A stretch of DNA of 40,990 nucleotides, taken from NCBI GenBank assembly GCA_964408735.1, contig CAYPAX010000027.1, positions 1 to 40,990 of the forward strand, read 5' to 3'. The DNA comes from UBA7887 sp964408735 (GTDB lineage: Bacteria > Pseudomonadota > Alphaproteobacteria > UBA7887). Both the position numbers and the translations under genes were made by a program. Of this stretch, positions 25,394 to 34,249 are shown piece by piece. The notes beneath the pieces are model-generated. The model did not search any database. It was not told the DNA's origin and saw only the letters and a program-made list of their open reading frames with translations. Positions within the stretch are counted from its first letter, which is position 1. Each line of letters starts with the position of its first letter.

Positions 25394-27361
25394 TCACGCC
25401 TCGTCTTGCAGGAACGCCGCCAATTCGGCTTCCACCTCGGCGGCGTAGCGCTTCTGCTTGGCGGCTTTGAGCAGCTTGATGGCCGCGGCGAATTTGGCTT
25501 CGGGCTTCTTGCCTTCCCTTATCGCCAGACGCGCTTCGAGCCGCGCGACCTCGGCCTGTTCGAGAACCGCTTTGCGCGCTTTGGCGAGGCTCTTGGCGGC
25601 GCCGAGGTGAGTGCGCGCCGCGGCAATATCGCCGCTGTCGAGATAGACCGTTGCCAGGGCCAGCTCGTTGGCCAGGATCTTGACCTCGAGGCCGAGCTCG
25701 CGGTGCAACCGCATGGCGCTCTTGAGCGCGTCCTCGGCCTCCTCCAGGCGACCGAGGTCGATATAGCATTGCCCCTTGAGCATGGCCGCCGAGCCGGCAC
25801 CGAATTCGTTGCCGATGCGCTTCATCGTCTCGAAGGCGCGGTCGAAATAGTCCAGCGCCACCTCGGGCTCGTCGCGTTTGCGGTGCAAATAGCCCATCGA
25901 CATGCAGACATTGCCCGTGCGCCGCTTGTTGCCGATGGCGATGGTCAGATCCAAGCTCCGCCGGTTGTAATCGAGCGCCTTTTCCAGGTCGCCGGCATGT
26001 TCGTAGATCACCGCCAAATTGTTGCAGACTTGGGCAATCTGGGTGGTGGCCTCGTTGGCCTCGAAGATACCCAGCGCGCGATTCGCCTTCTCGATCGCCG
26101 CATCGCGCTCGCCTTGCTTGTTGAGAACCCAGCTCTGATTGGTCAGCAGCATGCCGGTTTCCACCACGTCGGGATAGTCGGCAAGGATCTCTTCCGCCTC
26201 GCCGTAAGCGGCGATCGCGCGCTCGTTGTCGCCGCGCTTCTCCTCGATGCGGCCAATATTCCGCAGCGCGTCGGCCCGCGGCAGGGCTTCGCCGATCAGT
26301 GCGATCGCCTTTTGCCAGCTGGCAATGGCGCCGTCCACGTCGCCAAGCAATTCCTGGGTGTCGGAATAGGCGACATATACGTCATGCAACGCCACCTCCG
26401 ACTCGCCCAGAGATTCGCCCATCGCTATGGCTTGGCGGAAGAAATTGGCAGCATTGTCATTGGCATAGGAACGCTTTGCTTTGTTGCCGCTGTTGAGTGT
26501 GAATTCGAAGGCGCGAGCCTCGTCTTCGCCGAGCCGATAGTGTTCGGCCAATACCTCGAAATAATCCTCAAGGCGGGCGCCGTAGAATTTCTCGATCTCT
26601 CGTGCCACCGCCAGATGGGCCTTGCGCCGGGTCTTCAGCAGCATGGTCGAGTAGACCGCTTCCTGGATCAATATGCTGCGGAAGCTGTATTCGATGGCCG
26701 GAAACGCGCTCGATTCGAAGATCAGGCCCATGTCACACAGGCGATCGAGCTTGTCGTCGAGGTCTTCGACATCCATCAATTTCTGCAACAGAGCATGGTC
26801 GAACACCGGCCCGATGACCGAGGCGGTTTGCAGAACGTCTTTCATGCCGCTTTGCAACCTGTCGACCCGCGCGATGATGATGCCCTGAATCGAGCTGGGC
26901 ATCTCGATCTCGTCGAGGTCTCGCGCTACGCTCACGCTGCCGTCGGGGGCATGCTCGATGACTCCGTCATCGATCATGCTGCGGGTAATTTCCTCGATAT
27001 AGAGCGGATTGCCCGAGGCTCGCGACCAGACCAGCGCCAGCACGTCGTCCGGGACTTGATCACTTCGCAACAATTGTTGAACGATCTTATCCGACTCCGC
27101 ACGGTCCAATTTCTCGAACACGATCTCTGTCGCCGAGCCGGCCATCGCTTCACTGGCGATTGCAGGCAATTCCGCGGACGAGTGGTCAATGGCCGGACGC
27201 ATCAGGCCGACAAGCATCACCGGATCGTCGCGCAGCGCGTCGAAGAGATAGCTCAAGGCCTCGATCGAGGCATTGTCGGCAAGGTGCAGGTTCTCCACCA
27301 CCACCTGAAGCGGCCGCTGCAAGGCGAGATTCCGCAACAGCCAGTTAAGCGAGGGATAGCA
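25394..27361 (-). pseudogene. AAA/TPR regulatory ATPase, 5'-truncated
   Basis: The C-terminal two-thirds of a large AAA-TPR protein remains, of the type often fused to a class III adenylate cyclase domain. It opens inside the ATPase with the Walker-B-like strand RPLQVVVENLHLAD. The STAND-type ATPase remainder follows (ASGNPLYIEEITRSMIDDGV, SYFR-like helices), then about eight tetratricopeptide-type repeats (CNNLAVIYEHAGDLEKALDY; GNVCMSMGYLHRKRDEPEVA). The P-loop and any cyclase domain are missing: the frame ends at a TGA right where the BNR-protein gene begins on the other strand. About 650 codons remain without a stop, so the break may be recent. A short product from an internal TTG (27337) is possible but would lack the P-loop. 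Confidence 0.75.
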
Positions 27362-27363
27362 TC

Positions 27364-28359
27364 ATGGAACTTCTGGCAGGCACCGACGGCGGTGTGTATC
27401 GGGTGGAAGGCGGAGTTGCGTGGCAGATCCTGGAGAGCCGCTGCGTGCGCGATCTTGTCAGGGCGTCTGGCCGAATTCTTGCGGGCACGGATGCCGGCCT
27501 TTTCGTCTCGGACGACGATGGCGCAAGCTGGGCGCCGCGAGGGCTCGAGGGTCGTCAGGTCTGGCAGATCCGCGATGCCGGGGACGGCAGCCTCTATCTC
27601 GGCACCCAGCCGGCCGGGCTGTTCCGCAGCCGCGATGGCGGCGAGAGCTGGCGCGAGATCGACTCGCTGACCGAGATCGACGGTGCCGACAAGTGGTGCC
27701 TGCCGGTCACCCCGCCGGCCGGCGCGCGCGCCCGTGCGCTGGTCATCGACCAGGCCGATCCGCGGCGCATCCGGCTCGGCGTCGAGGTCGGCGGCATCAT
27801 GGCATCGGACGACGGCGGCGAGAGCTGGAGCGTGGTGCTGCCGGGGGACAATCCCGACCTGCACATGATGGTGGCCGACCCGGCGCGCCCGGGCGTGCTC
27901 TACACCTCCACCGGCTATGGCCGCTTCGACGGCGAGGCGGAGCGCGTCGAGGGCAATGCGGGCATGTTCCGCTCCGACGATTTCGGTGCCACCTGGCGCT
28001 ACGTCTGGGCCGGCATCGAGCCACGTTATTCGCGCCCGCTCTGCGTCGATCCGCAGCCGCCCTACGGCGTCACGGTGGGCAGCGCACCGTCGGCCTTCTC
28101 CAAATGCCAGGACCCGCAAGGCGCCGAGGCCATGCTGTTCCGCTCCGAGGACGGTTGCGAGACCTGGCGCTCGCTGTGCGACGATGCGCATTCCCCGTCC
28201 CGTGCCAACTTCCACGGCCTCGCCCCCGACCCGGACGTGCCTGGCGGCGTCATCCTCGGCACCGACACGGGCGAGGTTTGGCGCGTCAGCAACGACGCGA
28301 AATGGTCGCTCTTAGGCGAGGGGATGCCGCTGGTGGCGTCGATACTGCCTTTCGCTTGA
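27364..28359 (+). CDS. BNR/YCF48-like beta-propeller protein
   Basis: This 331-residue protein is built from BNR/Asp-box type repeats: SDDDGASWAPRG, SRDGGESWREID, SDDGGESWSVVL, SDDFGATWRYVW and SEDGCETWRSL, the S-x-D-x-G-x-x-W pattern repeated at 45-70 residue steps. Such proteins form a six- or seven-blade propeller, as in sialidases, YCF48 and sortilin-like proteins. No catalytic sialidase residues (RIP motif) are seen, so glycosidase activity is not suggested. No signal peptide is visible, so it is probably cytoplasmic. The ATG at 27364 has GAGGG about 8 bp upstream. The gene starts exactly where the AAA/TPR gene is cut. Function unknown. Confidence 0.8.
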   Translation: MELLAGTDGGVYRVEGGVAWQILESRCVRDLVRASGRILAGTDAGLFVSDDDGASWAPRGLEGRQVWQIRDAGDGSLYLGTQPAGLFRSRDGGESWREIDSLTEIDGADKWCLPVTPPAGARARALVIDQADPRRIRLGVEVGGIMASDDGGESWSVVLPGDNPDLHMMVADPARPGVLYTSTGYGRFDGEAERVEGNAGMFRSDDFGATWRYVWAGIEPRYSRPLCVDPQPPYGVTVGSAPSAFSKCQDPQGAEAMLFRSEDGCETWRSLCDDAHSPSRANFHGLAPDPDVPGGVILGTDTGEVWRVSNDAKWSLLGEGMPLVASILPFA

Positions 28360-28401
28360 TACCGAGAGCCGCGACATAATTGTGCCGAAAAGGGGTGAGC
28401 T

Positions 28402-28557
28402 ATGGGCAAGGACAGCTCGATCAGGCGACAAGAGTATGAGGCGCTAATCGAAGCCGTTCGCGCAGCGCTTACCGAAGGCGAAAACAGCGGGCCTGCTGAG
28501 CCTTTCGACTTCGAACAGTTCCTCACGAAGAAGCGGGAGAAATATGGCGCCAGGTGA
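28402..28557 (+). CDS. ParD-like antitoxin, minimal and without toxin
   Basis: This reading frame of 51 codons follows an AGGGG site. Its product starts MGKDSSIRRQEYEALIEAVR and continues ALTEGENSGPAEPFDFEQFL. The second half matches the toxin-neutralising tail of ParD/CopG-type antitoxins (pattern: A-L-x-E-G-x-x-S-G-x-x-x-x-F-D-x-x-x-F). The ribbon-helix-helix DNA-binding part that normally fills the first 45 residues is shortened to about 15, so most of that domain is deleted or the protein is of a short class. A ParE toxin should follow, but the aminotransferase on the other strand begins 31 bp later and no toxin frame is present. It is probably an orphan or decaying antitoxin. Confidence 0.55.
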   Translation: MGKDSSIRRQEYEALIEAVRAALTEGENSGPAEPFDFEQFLTKKREKYGAR

Positions 28558-28587
28558 TGGCGCAGACCGAACCCATATGGCTCATCT

Positions 28588-29793
28588 CTAGCCAGCCAAC
28601 GACCCCCAGCCCTCGCTTTCGGCGTAGTCGCGGATGCGGCCCAGCGCCTTTTCGATGTTCTCGATGGAGTTGGCGTAGGAGAAGCGGATATAGCCTTCGC
28701 CGTAGGCGCCGAAACTGGTGCCGGCTATTGCCGCGATATGGAGCTTCTCCAGCAAGAAGCCTTCCATGGTCTTGGCGCTGACGCCGGTGCCCGAGATGTT
28801 TGGCATGGTGTAGAAGGCGCCCGTTGGCAGGATCGAGCTCATGCCGGGGATCTGGTTGGTCCATTCGACGATGGCCTTGCGGCGGGCATCGAAGGCCACT
28901 CGCATCTCCTCGACCGAATCCTGCGGGCCCTGCAGGGCGGCCTTCGCGGCCCATTGCGTGGCGGCATTCGTGCAACTCACCGAGTTGATGTTGAGCCGGG
29001 TCACCAGGTCGACCAGCGGCGCCGGCCAGACGCCGTAGCCGATGCGCCAGCCCGTCATCGCATAGGTCTTGCTCCAGCCGTCGAGAATGATTAGCCTGTC
29101 GCGCAGGGATTCATAGCCGAGCATGGAAACGAACTCGGTGCCGTCATAGAGCAGCCGCGCATAGATCTCGTCCGACATGACCGTCACATGGGGATGCGCC
29201 TCGAGGCCGGCGACGAGCTTGTCGAACTGCTCGCGCGGCACCACGCCGCCGGTGGGATTGGCGGGGCTGTTGAGGATGATCAGCCGCGTTGCCGGGGTGA
29301 TCTGCGCCAGCACTTCGTCCGCATCGAAGGCGAAGCCGTTCTCTTCGCGGAGCGCGATCGGCACCGGCTTGGCGCCGGAATAGCGGATCACCGACTCGTA
29401 GATCGGGAAGCCCGGATTGGGATACATGATCTCCGTGCCGGCGCCGCCGAAAAGGAGGATGGCGTACCACATGGTCACCTTGCCGCCGGGCACGATGACC
29501 ACCTGGCCGGGATCGACGCTGACGCCGCGATGGGTGGCGATGTCGGCCGCCACGGCCTCACGCAGGGGCAATATGCCGTTGCCCGGGGTATAGCCGTGGT
29601 GGCCGTCGTCGAGCGCTTTCTTGGCGGCCTCCACGACATGCTCGGGCGTGCGGAAATCGGGCTGGCCGATACCGAGGTTGATCACCTCGTGCCCTTCCCG
29701 CGCAATCTCGGTCGCGCGCGCCAGAACCTCGAAAGCGCTTTCGGTTCCCAGGCGCCCCATGGCATCGTTGATTTCAAATTCGGCAAGCTTCAT
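28588..29793 (-). CDS. Class I/II PLP aminotransferase
   Basis: This 401-residue fold-type I aminotransferase of the aspartate/alanine group has N-terminal INLGIGQPDFRTP, PLP-contacting NSPANPTGG (175-183) and DEIYARLLYDG (208-218), and Schiff-base Lys242 in GWSKTYAMTGWRIGYG. The C-terminal YIRFSYANS carries the carboxylate-binding Arg. The ATG at 29793 is preceded by GGAGG at a spacing of 5 bp; the frame stays open further upstream, but only into the neighbouring promoter region. The amino donor is uncertain: relatives include aspartate, alanine and aromatic aminotransferases. It is transcribed divergently from a second aminotransferase of the same superfamily. Confidence 0.92.
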   Translation of the reverse strand: MKLAEFEINDAMGRLGTESAFEVLARATEIAREGHEVINLGIGQPDFRTPEHVVEAAKKALDDGHHGYTPGNGILPLREAVAADIATHRGVSVDPGQVVIVPGGKVTMWYAILLFGGAGTEIMYPNPGFPIYESVIRYSGAKPVPIALREENGFAFDADEVLAQITPATRLIILNSPANPTGGVVPREQFDKLVAGLEAHPHVTVMSDEIYARLLYDGTEFVSMLGYESLRDRLIILDGWSKTYAMTGWRIGYGVWPAPLVDLVTRLNINSVSCTNAATQWAAKAALQGPQDSVEEMRVAFDARRKAIVEWTNQIPGMSSILPTGAFYTMPNISGTGVSAKTMEGFLLEKLHIAAIAGTSFGAYGEGYIRFSYANSIENIEKALGRIRDYAESEGWGSLAG

Positions 29794-29842
29794 CGCATCC
29801 TCCGTTAAGCGCGGCGGAGTATGCTGATATGACGGCGCAGCG

Positions 29843-29872
29843 GCAAGGCATGCTTGCGCGCATTTGCCTTGC
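29843..29872. promoter_or_regulatory. Inverted repeat between divergent aminotransferase genes
   Basis: GCAAGGCA (29843-29850) and TGCCTTGC (29865-29872) form a perfect 8-bp inverted repeat with a 14-bp spacer. It lies in the 130 bp between the two divergent starts, 50 bp from each. It could be a shared operator or a hairpin. No matching regulator can be named. Confidence 0.3.
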
Positions 29873-29923
29873 GGCGTAGCTTGGCGCCTCTTTCCCAGGA
29901 CAGCTTGCCAAGGACCCTGCCGC

Positions 29924-31126
29924 ATGGGCTTTCTCGCCGAACGACTGAGCCGTATCAAGCCATCGCCGACCATGGCCGTGACGGGCCGTGCCCGCGAGCT
30001 CAAGGCCGCCGGTCACGACGTCATCGGGTTGGGCGCGGGCGAGCCCGATTTCGACACGCCCGACCATGTCAAAGAGGCGGCGATCGCCGCCATCCGGGCT
30101 GGCGATACGAAGTATACGGCTGTCGACGGCACGCCCGAGCTCAAGGCGGCGGTTTGCGCCAAGTTCAAGCGCGACAACGGCCTCGATTACGAGCCCGCTC
30201 AGGTCAATATCGGCGTTGGCGGCAAGCAGGTGCTGTTCAATGCCCTGCTGGCGACGGTGGAAGACGGCGACGAGGTGATCATCCCGGCGCCCTATTGGGT
30301 GTCCTATCCGGATATCGCGCTGCTCGCTGGCGGCACGCCGGTGATCGTGCCGTCGAGCGCCGAGACCGGCTTTCGCATCCGCCCCGAGGACCTGGAAGCC
30401 GCGATCACGCCGCGCAGCAAGTGGCTGATCCTGAACTCGCCCTCCAACCCCTCCGGCGCGGCCTATAACCGCGACGAGCTGCGGGCGGTGGCAGACGTGC
30501 TGCTGCGCCACCCCCACGTCTGGGTCATGGTCGACGATATCTACGAGAAGATCGTCTATGACAATTTCGCCTTCCACACCCTGGCCGAGATCGAGCCGGC
30601 CCTGTACGAGCGCACATTGACGGTGAACGGTGTTTCCAAGGCGTTCGCCATGACGGGCTGGCGCATCGGCTATGCCGGCGGGCCTGAGGCGCTGATCAAG
30701 GCCATGGGCAAGATCCAGTCGCAAAGCACCTCCAACCCCACCTCGATCAGCCAGGCGGCGGCAGTGGCGGCGTTGAACGGCGACCAGGGCTTTCTGGTCG
30801 AGCGCAACGCGGCCTTCAAGGTGCGCCGCGACAATGTGGCCGCCGCGCTCAACGAGATCCCGGGGCTGTCCTGCCTGACGCCGGAAGGCGCCTTCTACGT
30901 TTATCCGAGCTGCGCCGGGGTGATCGGCCGCAAGACGCCCGACGGCACCGTGATCGAGGACAGCGAAGGCTTCGCCACCTATCTGCTGGAGAGCGTCGGC
31001 GTCGCCGTGGTGCACGGCACGGCCTTCGGGCTCGACCCGCATTTCCGCATTTCCTACGCCACCTCGGACGAGATTCTGGCGGAAGCCTGTGCGCGCATCG
31101 GCCGCGCCGTGGAAGCCATCACCTAA
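29924..31126 (+). CDS. Aspartate aminotransferase family protein
   Basis: This 400-residue protein is of the AspC/AatA type common in alphaproteobacteria. It contains VIGLGAGEPDFDTP, AVDGTPELKAA, NSPSNPSGAAY (171-181), the DDIYEKIVYDN block, Lys239 in VNGVSKAFAMTGWRIGY, and a terminal FRISYATS with the substrate-carboxylate Arg. It transfers amino groups between aspartate or a similar amino acid and 2-oxoglutarate; bacterial enzymes of this subgroup may also use prephenate. ATG at 29924 follows AAGGA. It ends 12 bp before the molybdopterin oxidoreductase gene, so the two are likely cotranscribed. Confidence 0.92.
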   Translation: MGFLAERLSRIKPSPTMAVTGRARELKAAGHDVIGLGAGEPDFDTPDHVKEAAIAAIRAGDTKYTAVDGTPELKAAVCAKFKRDNGLDYEPAQVNIGVGGKQVLFNALLATVEDGDEVIIPAPYWVSYPDIALLAGGTPVIVPSSAETGFRIRPEDLEAAITPRSKWLILNSPSNPSGAAYNRDELRAVADVLLRHPHVWVMVDDIYEKIVYDNFAFHTLAEIEPALYERTLTVNGVSKAFAMTGWRIGYAGGPEALIKAMGKIQSQSTSNPTSISQAAAVAALNGDQGFLVERNAAFKVRRDNVAAALNEIPGLSCLTPEGAFYVYPSCAGVIGRKTPDGTVIEDSEGFATYLLESVGVAVVHGTAFGLDPHFRISYATSDEILAEACARIGRAVEAIT

Positions 31127-31138
31127 CGGAGCCCCGCC

Positions 31139-33196
31139 ATGGATAGCGACGCCCCCCGCGATATCGCGTTTTCGGCCTGTCCCCACGATTGCCCGAGCAC
31201 CTGCGCGCTGGAGGTCGAGCGTCTCGATGGCGCCACCATCGGCCGTGTCCACGGGGCGCGGGAGAACAGCTATACCGCCGGTGTCGTCTGCGCCAAGGTG
31301 GCACGCTATGCCGAGCGCGTGCACCATCCCGAGCGCCTGACCGAGCCCCTGCGCAAGGCGGCCGACGGCAGCTTCCAGCCCATCGCCTGGGACGATGCCC
31401 TCGACGAGCTTGCCGAGGCCTTCACCGTCGCCGCCCAACGTCATGGGGCGGAGAGCGTGTGGCCCTATTTCTATGCCGGCACCATGGGGCTGTTGCAGCG
31501 AGACGGCATCGAACGCCTACGCCATGCCATGGGCTATTCCCGTCAGCACGGCACCATCTGCAACACCCTTGCGGTGGCCGGCTGGGAGGCCGGGGCGGGC
31601 CGCGTCATGGGTCCCGATCCGCGCGAGATGGCGCAGTCCGACCTCATCGTCATGTGGGGCGGCAATCCGGCCTCGACCCAGGTCAATGTCATGACCCACA
31701 TCCAGCGGGCGCGCAAGGCACGCGGCGCCAAGCTGGTGGTGATCGATCCCTACTGCACGCGCACCGCCGCCATCGCCGACATGCATCTGGCGCTGCGCCC
31801 CGGCACCGACGGCGCCCTGGCCTGTGCGGTCATGCATGTGCTGTTCCGCGACGGCCATGCGGATCACGACTACATGGCGCGCCATGCGGATTGCCCGGAA
31901 CGCTTGCACCAGCATCTAAGCACGCGCGATCCGGCCTGGGCGGCGCAGATCACCGGCCTCGACGAGAGCGCGATCGAGGAATTCGCCAGCCTCTACGGGC
32001 GCACAGAGCGCAGCTATATCCGCCTCGGCTACGGCTTCACCCGCTCGCGCAACGGCGCCGCCAACATGCACGCGGCGATGTGCCTGGCGACAGTGACCGG
32101 CGCCTGGCGGCACGAAGGCGGCGGCGCCTTCTTCAACAACCGCGACATCTACCATTGGGACAAGACCCTGATCGAGGGCCTGGACGTGCGCGACCGGGAT
32201 GTGCGCGTCTTGGACATGTCGCGCATTGGCCCGGTGCTGGCCGGCGATCGCCAGGACCTCGGCGACGGCCCGCCGATCACGGCCATGCTGATGCAGAACA
32301 CCAACCCGGCCGTGGTGGCGCCCGAATCCGCCTTGGTCAATGAAGGGTTAGCCCGCGACGATTTGTTCCTCTGCGTGCACGAGCAGTTCATGACCGAGAC
32401 CGCGGCCCTTGCCGATCTGGTGCTGCCGGCGACGATGTTCCTCGAGCACGACGACGTCTACCAGGGCGGCGGCCACCAGCACATCGTCCTCGGGCCCAAG
32501 GTGATCGAGCCCCTGGCCGAGACGCGCTCCAATCACGATGTCATATGCGGCCTCGCCAAGCGCCTCGGCGCCGAGCATCCCGGCTTCGCCATGAGCGCCA
32601 ACGAAATCATCGATGCGACCTTGCAGTCCTCCGGCTGGGGCAGCCTAGCCGAGCTGCAAGAGAGCCATTGGATCGACTGTCAGCCGGACTTCGCGACATC
32701 GCATTTCCTCGAAGGCTTCCCGACCCCGGATGGCAAGTTCCACTTCTCGCCCGACTGGTCGCGGGTGGGACCGGACCACGAGCGCATGCCCGATCTGCCC
32801 GACCATATGGATATCATCGACGCGCCGGACGCCCGCCATCCCTTCCGCCTGGTTACCGCGCCGGCCCACAACTACCTGAATTCGAGCTTCACCGAGACGC
32901 CGACGGGCCAGAAGAAGGAAGAGCGGCCGCGCGCACTGCTCCATCCCGATGACGCCGGCCGCATCGGGGCGGAGGACGGTTGCCGCCTGCGATTGGGCAA
33001 TGACCACGGCGAGATCGTCGTGCACGCCAAGCTGTTCGACGGCCTGCAGCCCGGCGTCGTGGTGGTCGAGAGCATCTGGCCCAACAGCGCCTTCGAGGGC
33101 GGTGTCGGGATCAATGCCTTGATCGCGGCCGAAGCCGGCCCGCCAAACGGAGGTGCGGTATTCCACGACACGGCGGTCTGGCTGAAGAGGGCCTAA
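31139..33196 (+). CDS. Molybdopterin oxidoreductase, formate dehydrogenase/BisC-like
   Basis: This 685-residue DMSO-reductase-superfamily enzyme has an N-terminal [4Fe-4S] site from Cys14, Cys18, Cys22 and Cys51 (CPHDCPSTC...VVCAK). Molybdopterin-binding domains follow, with WGGNPASTQVN, a DPYCTRTA block and a C-terminal MoCo dinucleotide domain (LVTAPAHNYLNSSF). Cys141 in QHGTICNTL lies where family members carry the Mo-coordinating Cys, Sec or Ser. There is no Tat signal and no accessory subunit, so it is cytoplasmic and self-contained, as in BisC-like or assimilatory enzymes. The substrate is unknown. Linked genes are an aminotransferase upstream and MsrP, another molybdoenzyme, downstream. 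Confidence 0.88.
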   Translation: MDSDAPRDIAFSACPHDCPSTCALEVERLDGATIGRVHGARENSYTAGVVCAKVARYAERVHHPERLTEPLRKAADGSFQPIAWDDALDELAEAFTVAAQRHGAESVWPYFYAGTMGLLQRDGIERLRHAMGYSRQHGTICNTLAVAGWEAGAGRVMGPDPREMAQSDLIVMWGGNPASTQVNVMTHIQRARKARGAKLVVIDPYCTRTAAIADMHLALRPGTDGALACAVMHVLFRDGHADHDYMARHADCPERLHQHLSTRDPAWAAQITGLDESAIEEFASLYGRTERSYIRLGYGFTRSRNGAANMHAAMCLATVTGAWRHEGGGAFFNNRDIYHWDKTLIEGLDVRDRDVRVLDMSRIGPVLAGDRQDLGDGPPITAMLMQNTNPAVVAPESALVNEGLARDDLFLCVHEQFMTETAALADLVLPATMFLEHDDVYQGGGHQHIVLGPKVIEPLAETRSNHDVICGLAKRLGAEHPGFAMSANEIIDATLQSSGWGSLAELQESHWIDCQPDFATSHFLEGFPTPDGKFHFSPDWSRVGPDHERMPDLPDHMDIIDAPDARHPFRLVTAPAHNYLNSSFTETPTGQKKEERPRALLHPDDAGRIGAEDGCRLRLGNDHGEIVVHAKLFDGLQPGVVVVESIWPNSAFEGGVGINALIAAEAGPPNGGAVFHDTAVWLKRA

Positions 33197-33281
33197 CTGC
33201 CGCTCAAGTTCCGGTGAGCGGTCTTGCGAGGATCGCCGCCATGCGCCATGTAGCGCGGGACGCAACGAGTGGAGACAAAGC

Positions 33282-34244
33282 ATGCTGATCAAGAGCAGGC
33301 CCGGCTGGGCTTTGCCGGAGCGCGCGGTGACGCCCGAGTCGCTCTACCTCAACCGCCGCCAGCTCGCCAAAGGTCTGGCCGCCGGCAGCCTGTTGGCGGC
33401 GATGCCGCTGGGGCATCTTGCCGCGGAAGAGGAGCGCCCGACGGCCGACCTCTATCCGGCGTCGCGCAACGAGGCGCTGTCGGTCGATTTGCCCGTGACC
33501 GGTAAACGGTTCACCGGCGCCTACAACAATTTCTATGAGTTCGGCTCCCACAAGAACATCTGGAAGGCGGCGCAGAACCTGCCGATTTCGCCGTGGGAAG
33601 TGACCATCGACGGGCTGGTGGAACAGGAGATCCGCATCGAGGCGGAAGATCTGATCCGGCGTATGCCGTTGGAGGAACGGGTAACCCGTCACCGCTGCGT
33701 CGAAGCCTGGGCGATGACCATTCCCTGGACCGGCTTTCCGCTTGGCAAACTCGTCGAGTTCGCGCGGCCGAGCCCGTCCGCCAAGTTCCTGGTCATGCAG
33801 ACCTTCTTCGATCCCGAGGTCGCCCGCAACCAGCGCCAGGGCCACTTCCCCTGGCCCTATACCGAGGCCCTGACCCTGGCCGAAGCCACCAACGACCTCG
33901 CCCTGATCGTGACCGGCGCCTATGGCCGGCCGATGGCCAGGCAGTTCGGCTCGCCATTGCGCCTGGCCGTGCCTTGGAAGTACGGCTTCAAGCACATCAA
34001 GTCGATCGTGCGCTTCACTTTCGCGGCGGAGCGTCCGAAGACCTTCTGGGAGGATATCGGCCCCACCGAGTACGGCTTCTGGGCCAACGTCAATCCGGAA
34101 TTCTCGCACCCGCGCTGGAGCCAGGCGACGGAGCGCGAGCTGGGTAGCGGCGAAAGGGTTCCGACCAAGCTCTACAACGGCTATGGCGAATTCGTGGCTC
34201 ACCTCTATGCGGACATGCCCCAGGACCGCCGATTGTTCATGTAG
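33282..34244 (+). CDS. msrP: Protein-methionine-sulfoxide reductase catalytic subunit MsrP
   Basis: This 320-residue periplasmic molybdoenzyme is of the YedY/MsrP family. A twin-arginine signal (NRRQLAKGLAAGSLLAA, Arg25-Arg26) directs folded export. The body has the YNNFYEFGSHK, HRCVEAWAM and GGAY/WKYGFKHIKSI-type blocks, with Cys139 as Mo ligand. MsrP repairs oxidised methionines in envelope proteins using quinone electrons through its membrane partner MsrQ. No msrQ is visible on either side; it may lie elsewhere. Length and motifs are normal. The HAD phosphatase gene follows after 5 bp. Confidence 0.93.
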   Translation: MLIKSRPGWALPERAVTPESLYLNRRQLAKGLAAGSLLAAMPLGHLAAEEERPTADLYPASRNEALSVDLPVTGKRFTGAYNNFYEFGSHKNIWKAAQNLPISPWEVTIDGLVEQEIRIEAEDLIRRMPLEERVTRHRCVEAWAMTIPWTGFPLGKLVEFARPSPSAKFLVMQTFFDPEVARNQRQGHFPWPYTEALTLAEATNDLALIVTGAYGRPMARQFGSPLRLAVPWKYGFKHIKSIVRFTFAAERPKTFWEDIGPTEYGFWANVNPEFSHPRWSQATERELGSGERVPTKLYNGYGEFVAHLYADMPQDRRLFM

Positions 34245-34249
34245 CTGCC

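Noticed and set aside
21642..25448. A 1268-codon open frame on the plus strand opposite hdrA, and similar long frames opposite the DMGDH/SARDH-like genes (1914-3662, 5776-7530) and the FG-GAP gene (14358-15815).
   Set aside because: They are antisense frames of high-GC genes: no known domain, composition mirrors the codon positions of the true gene, and no ribosome sites. The true genes carry clear catalytic motifs.
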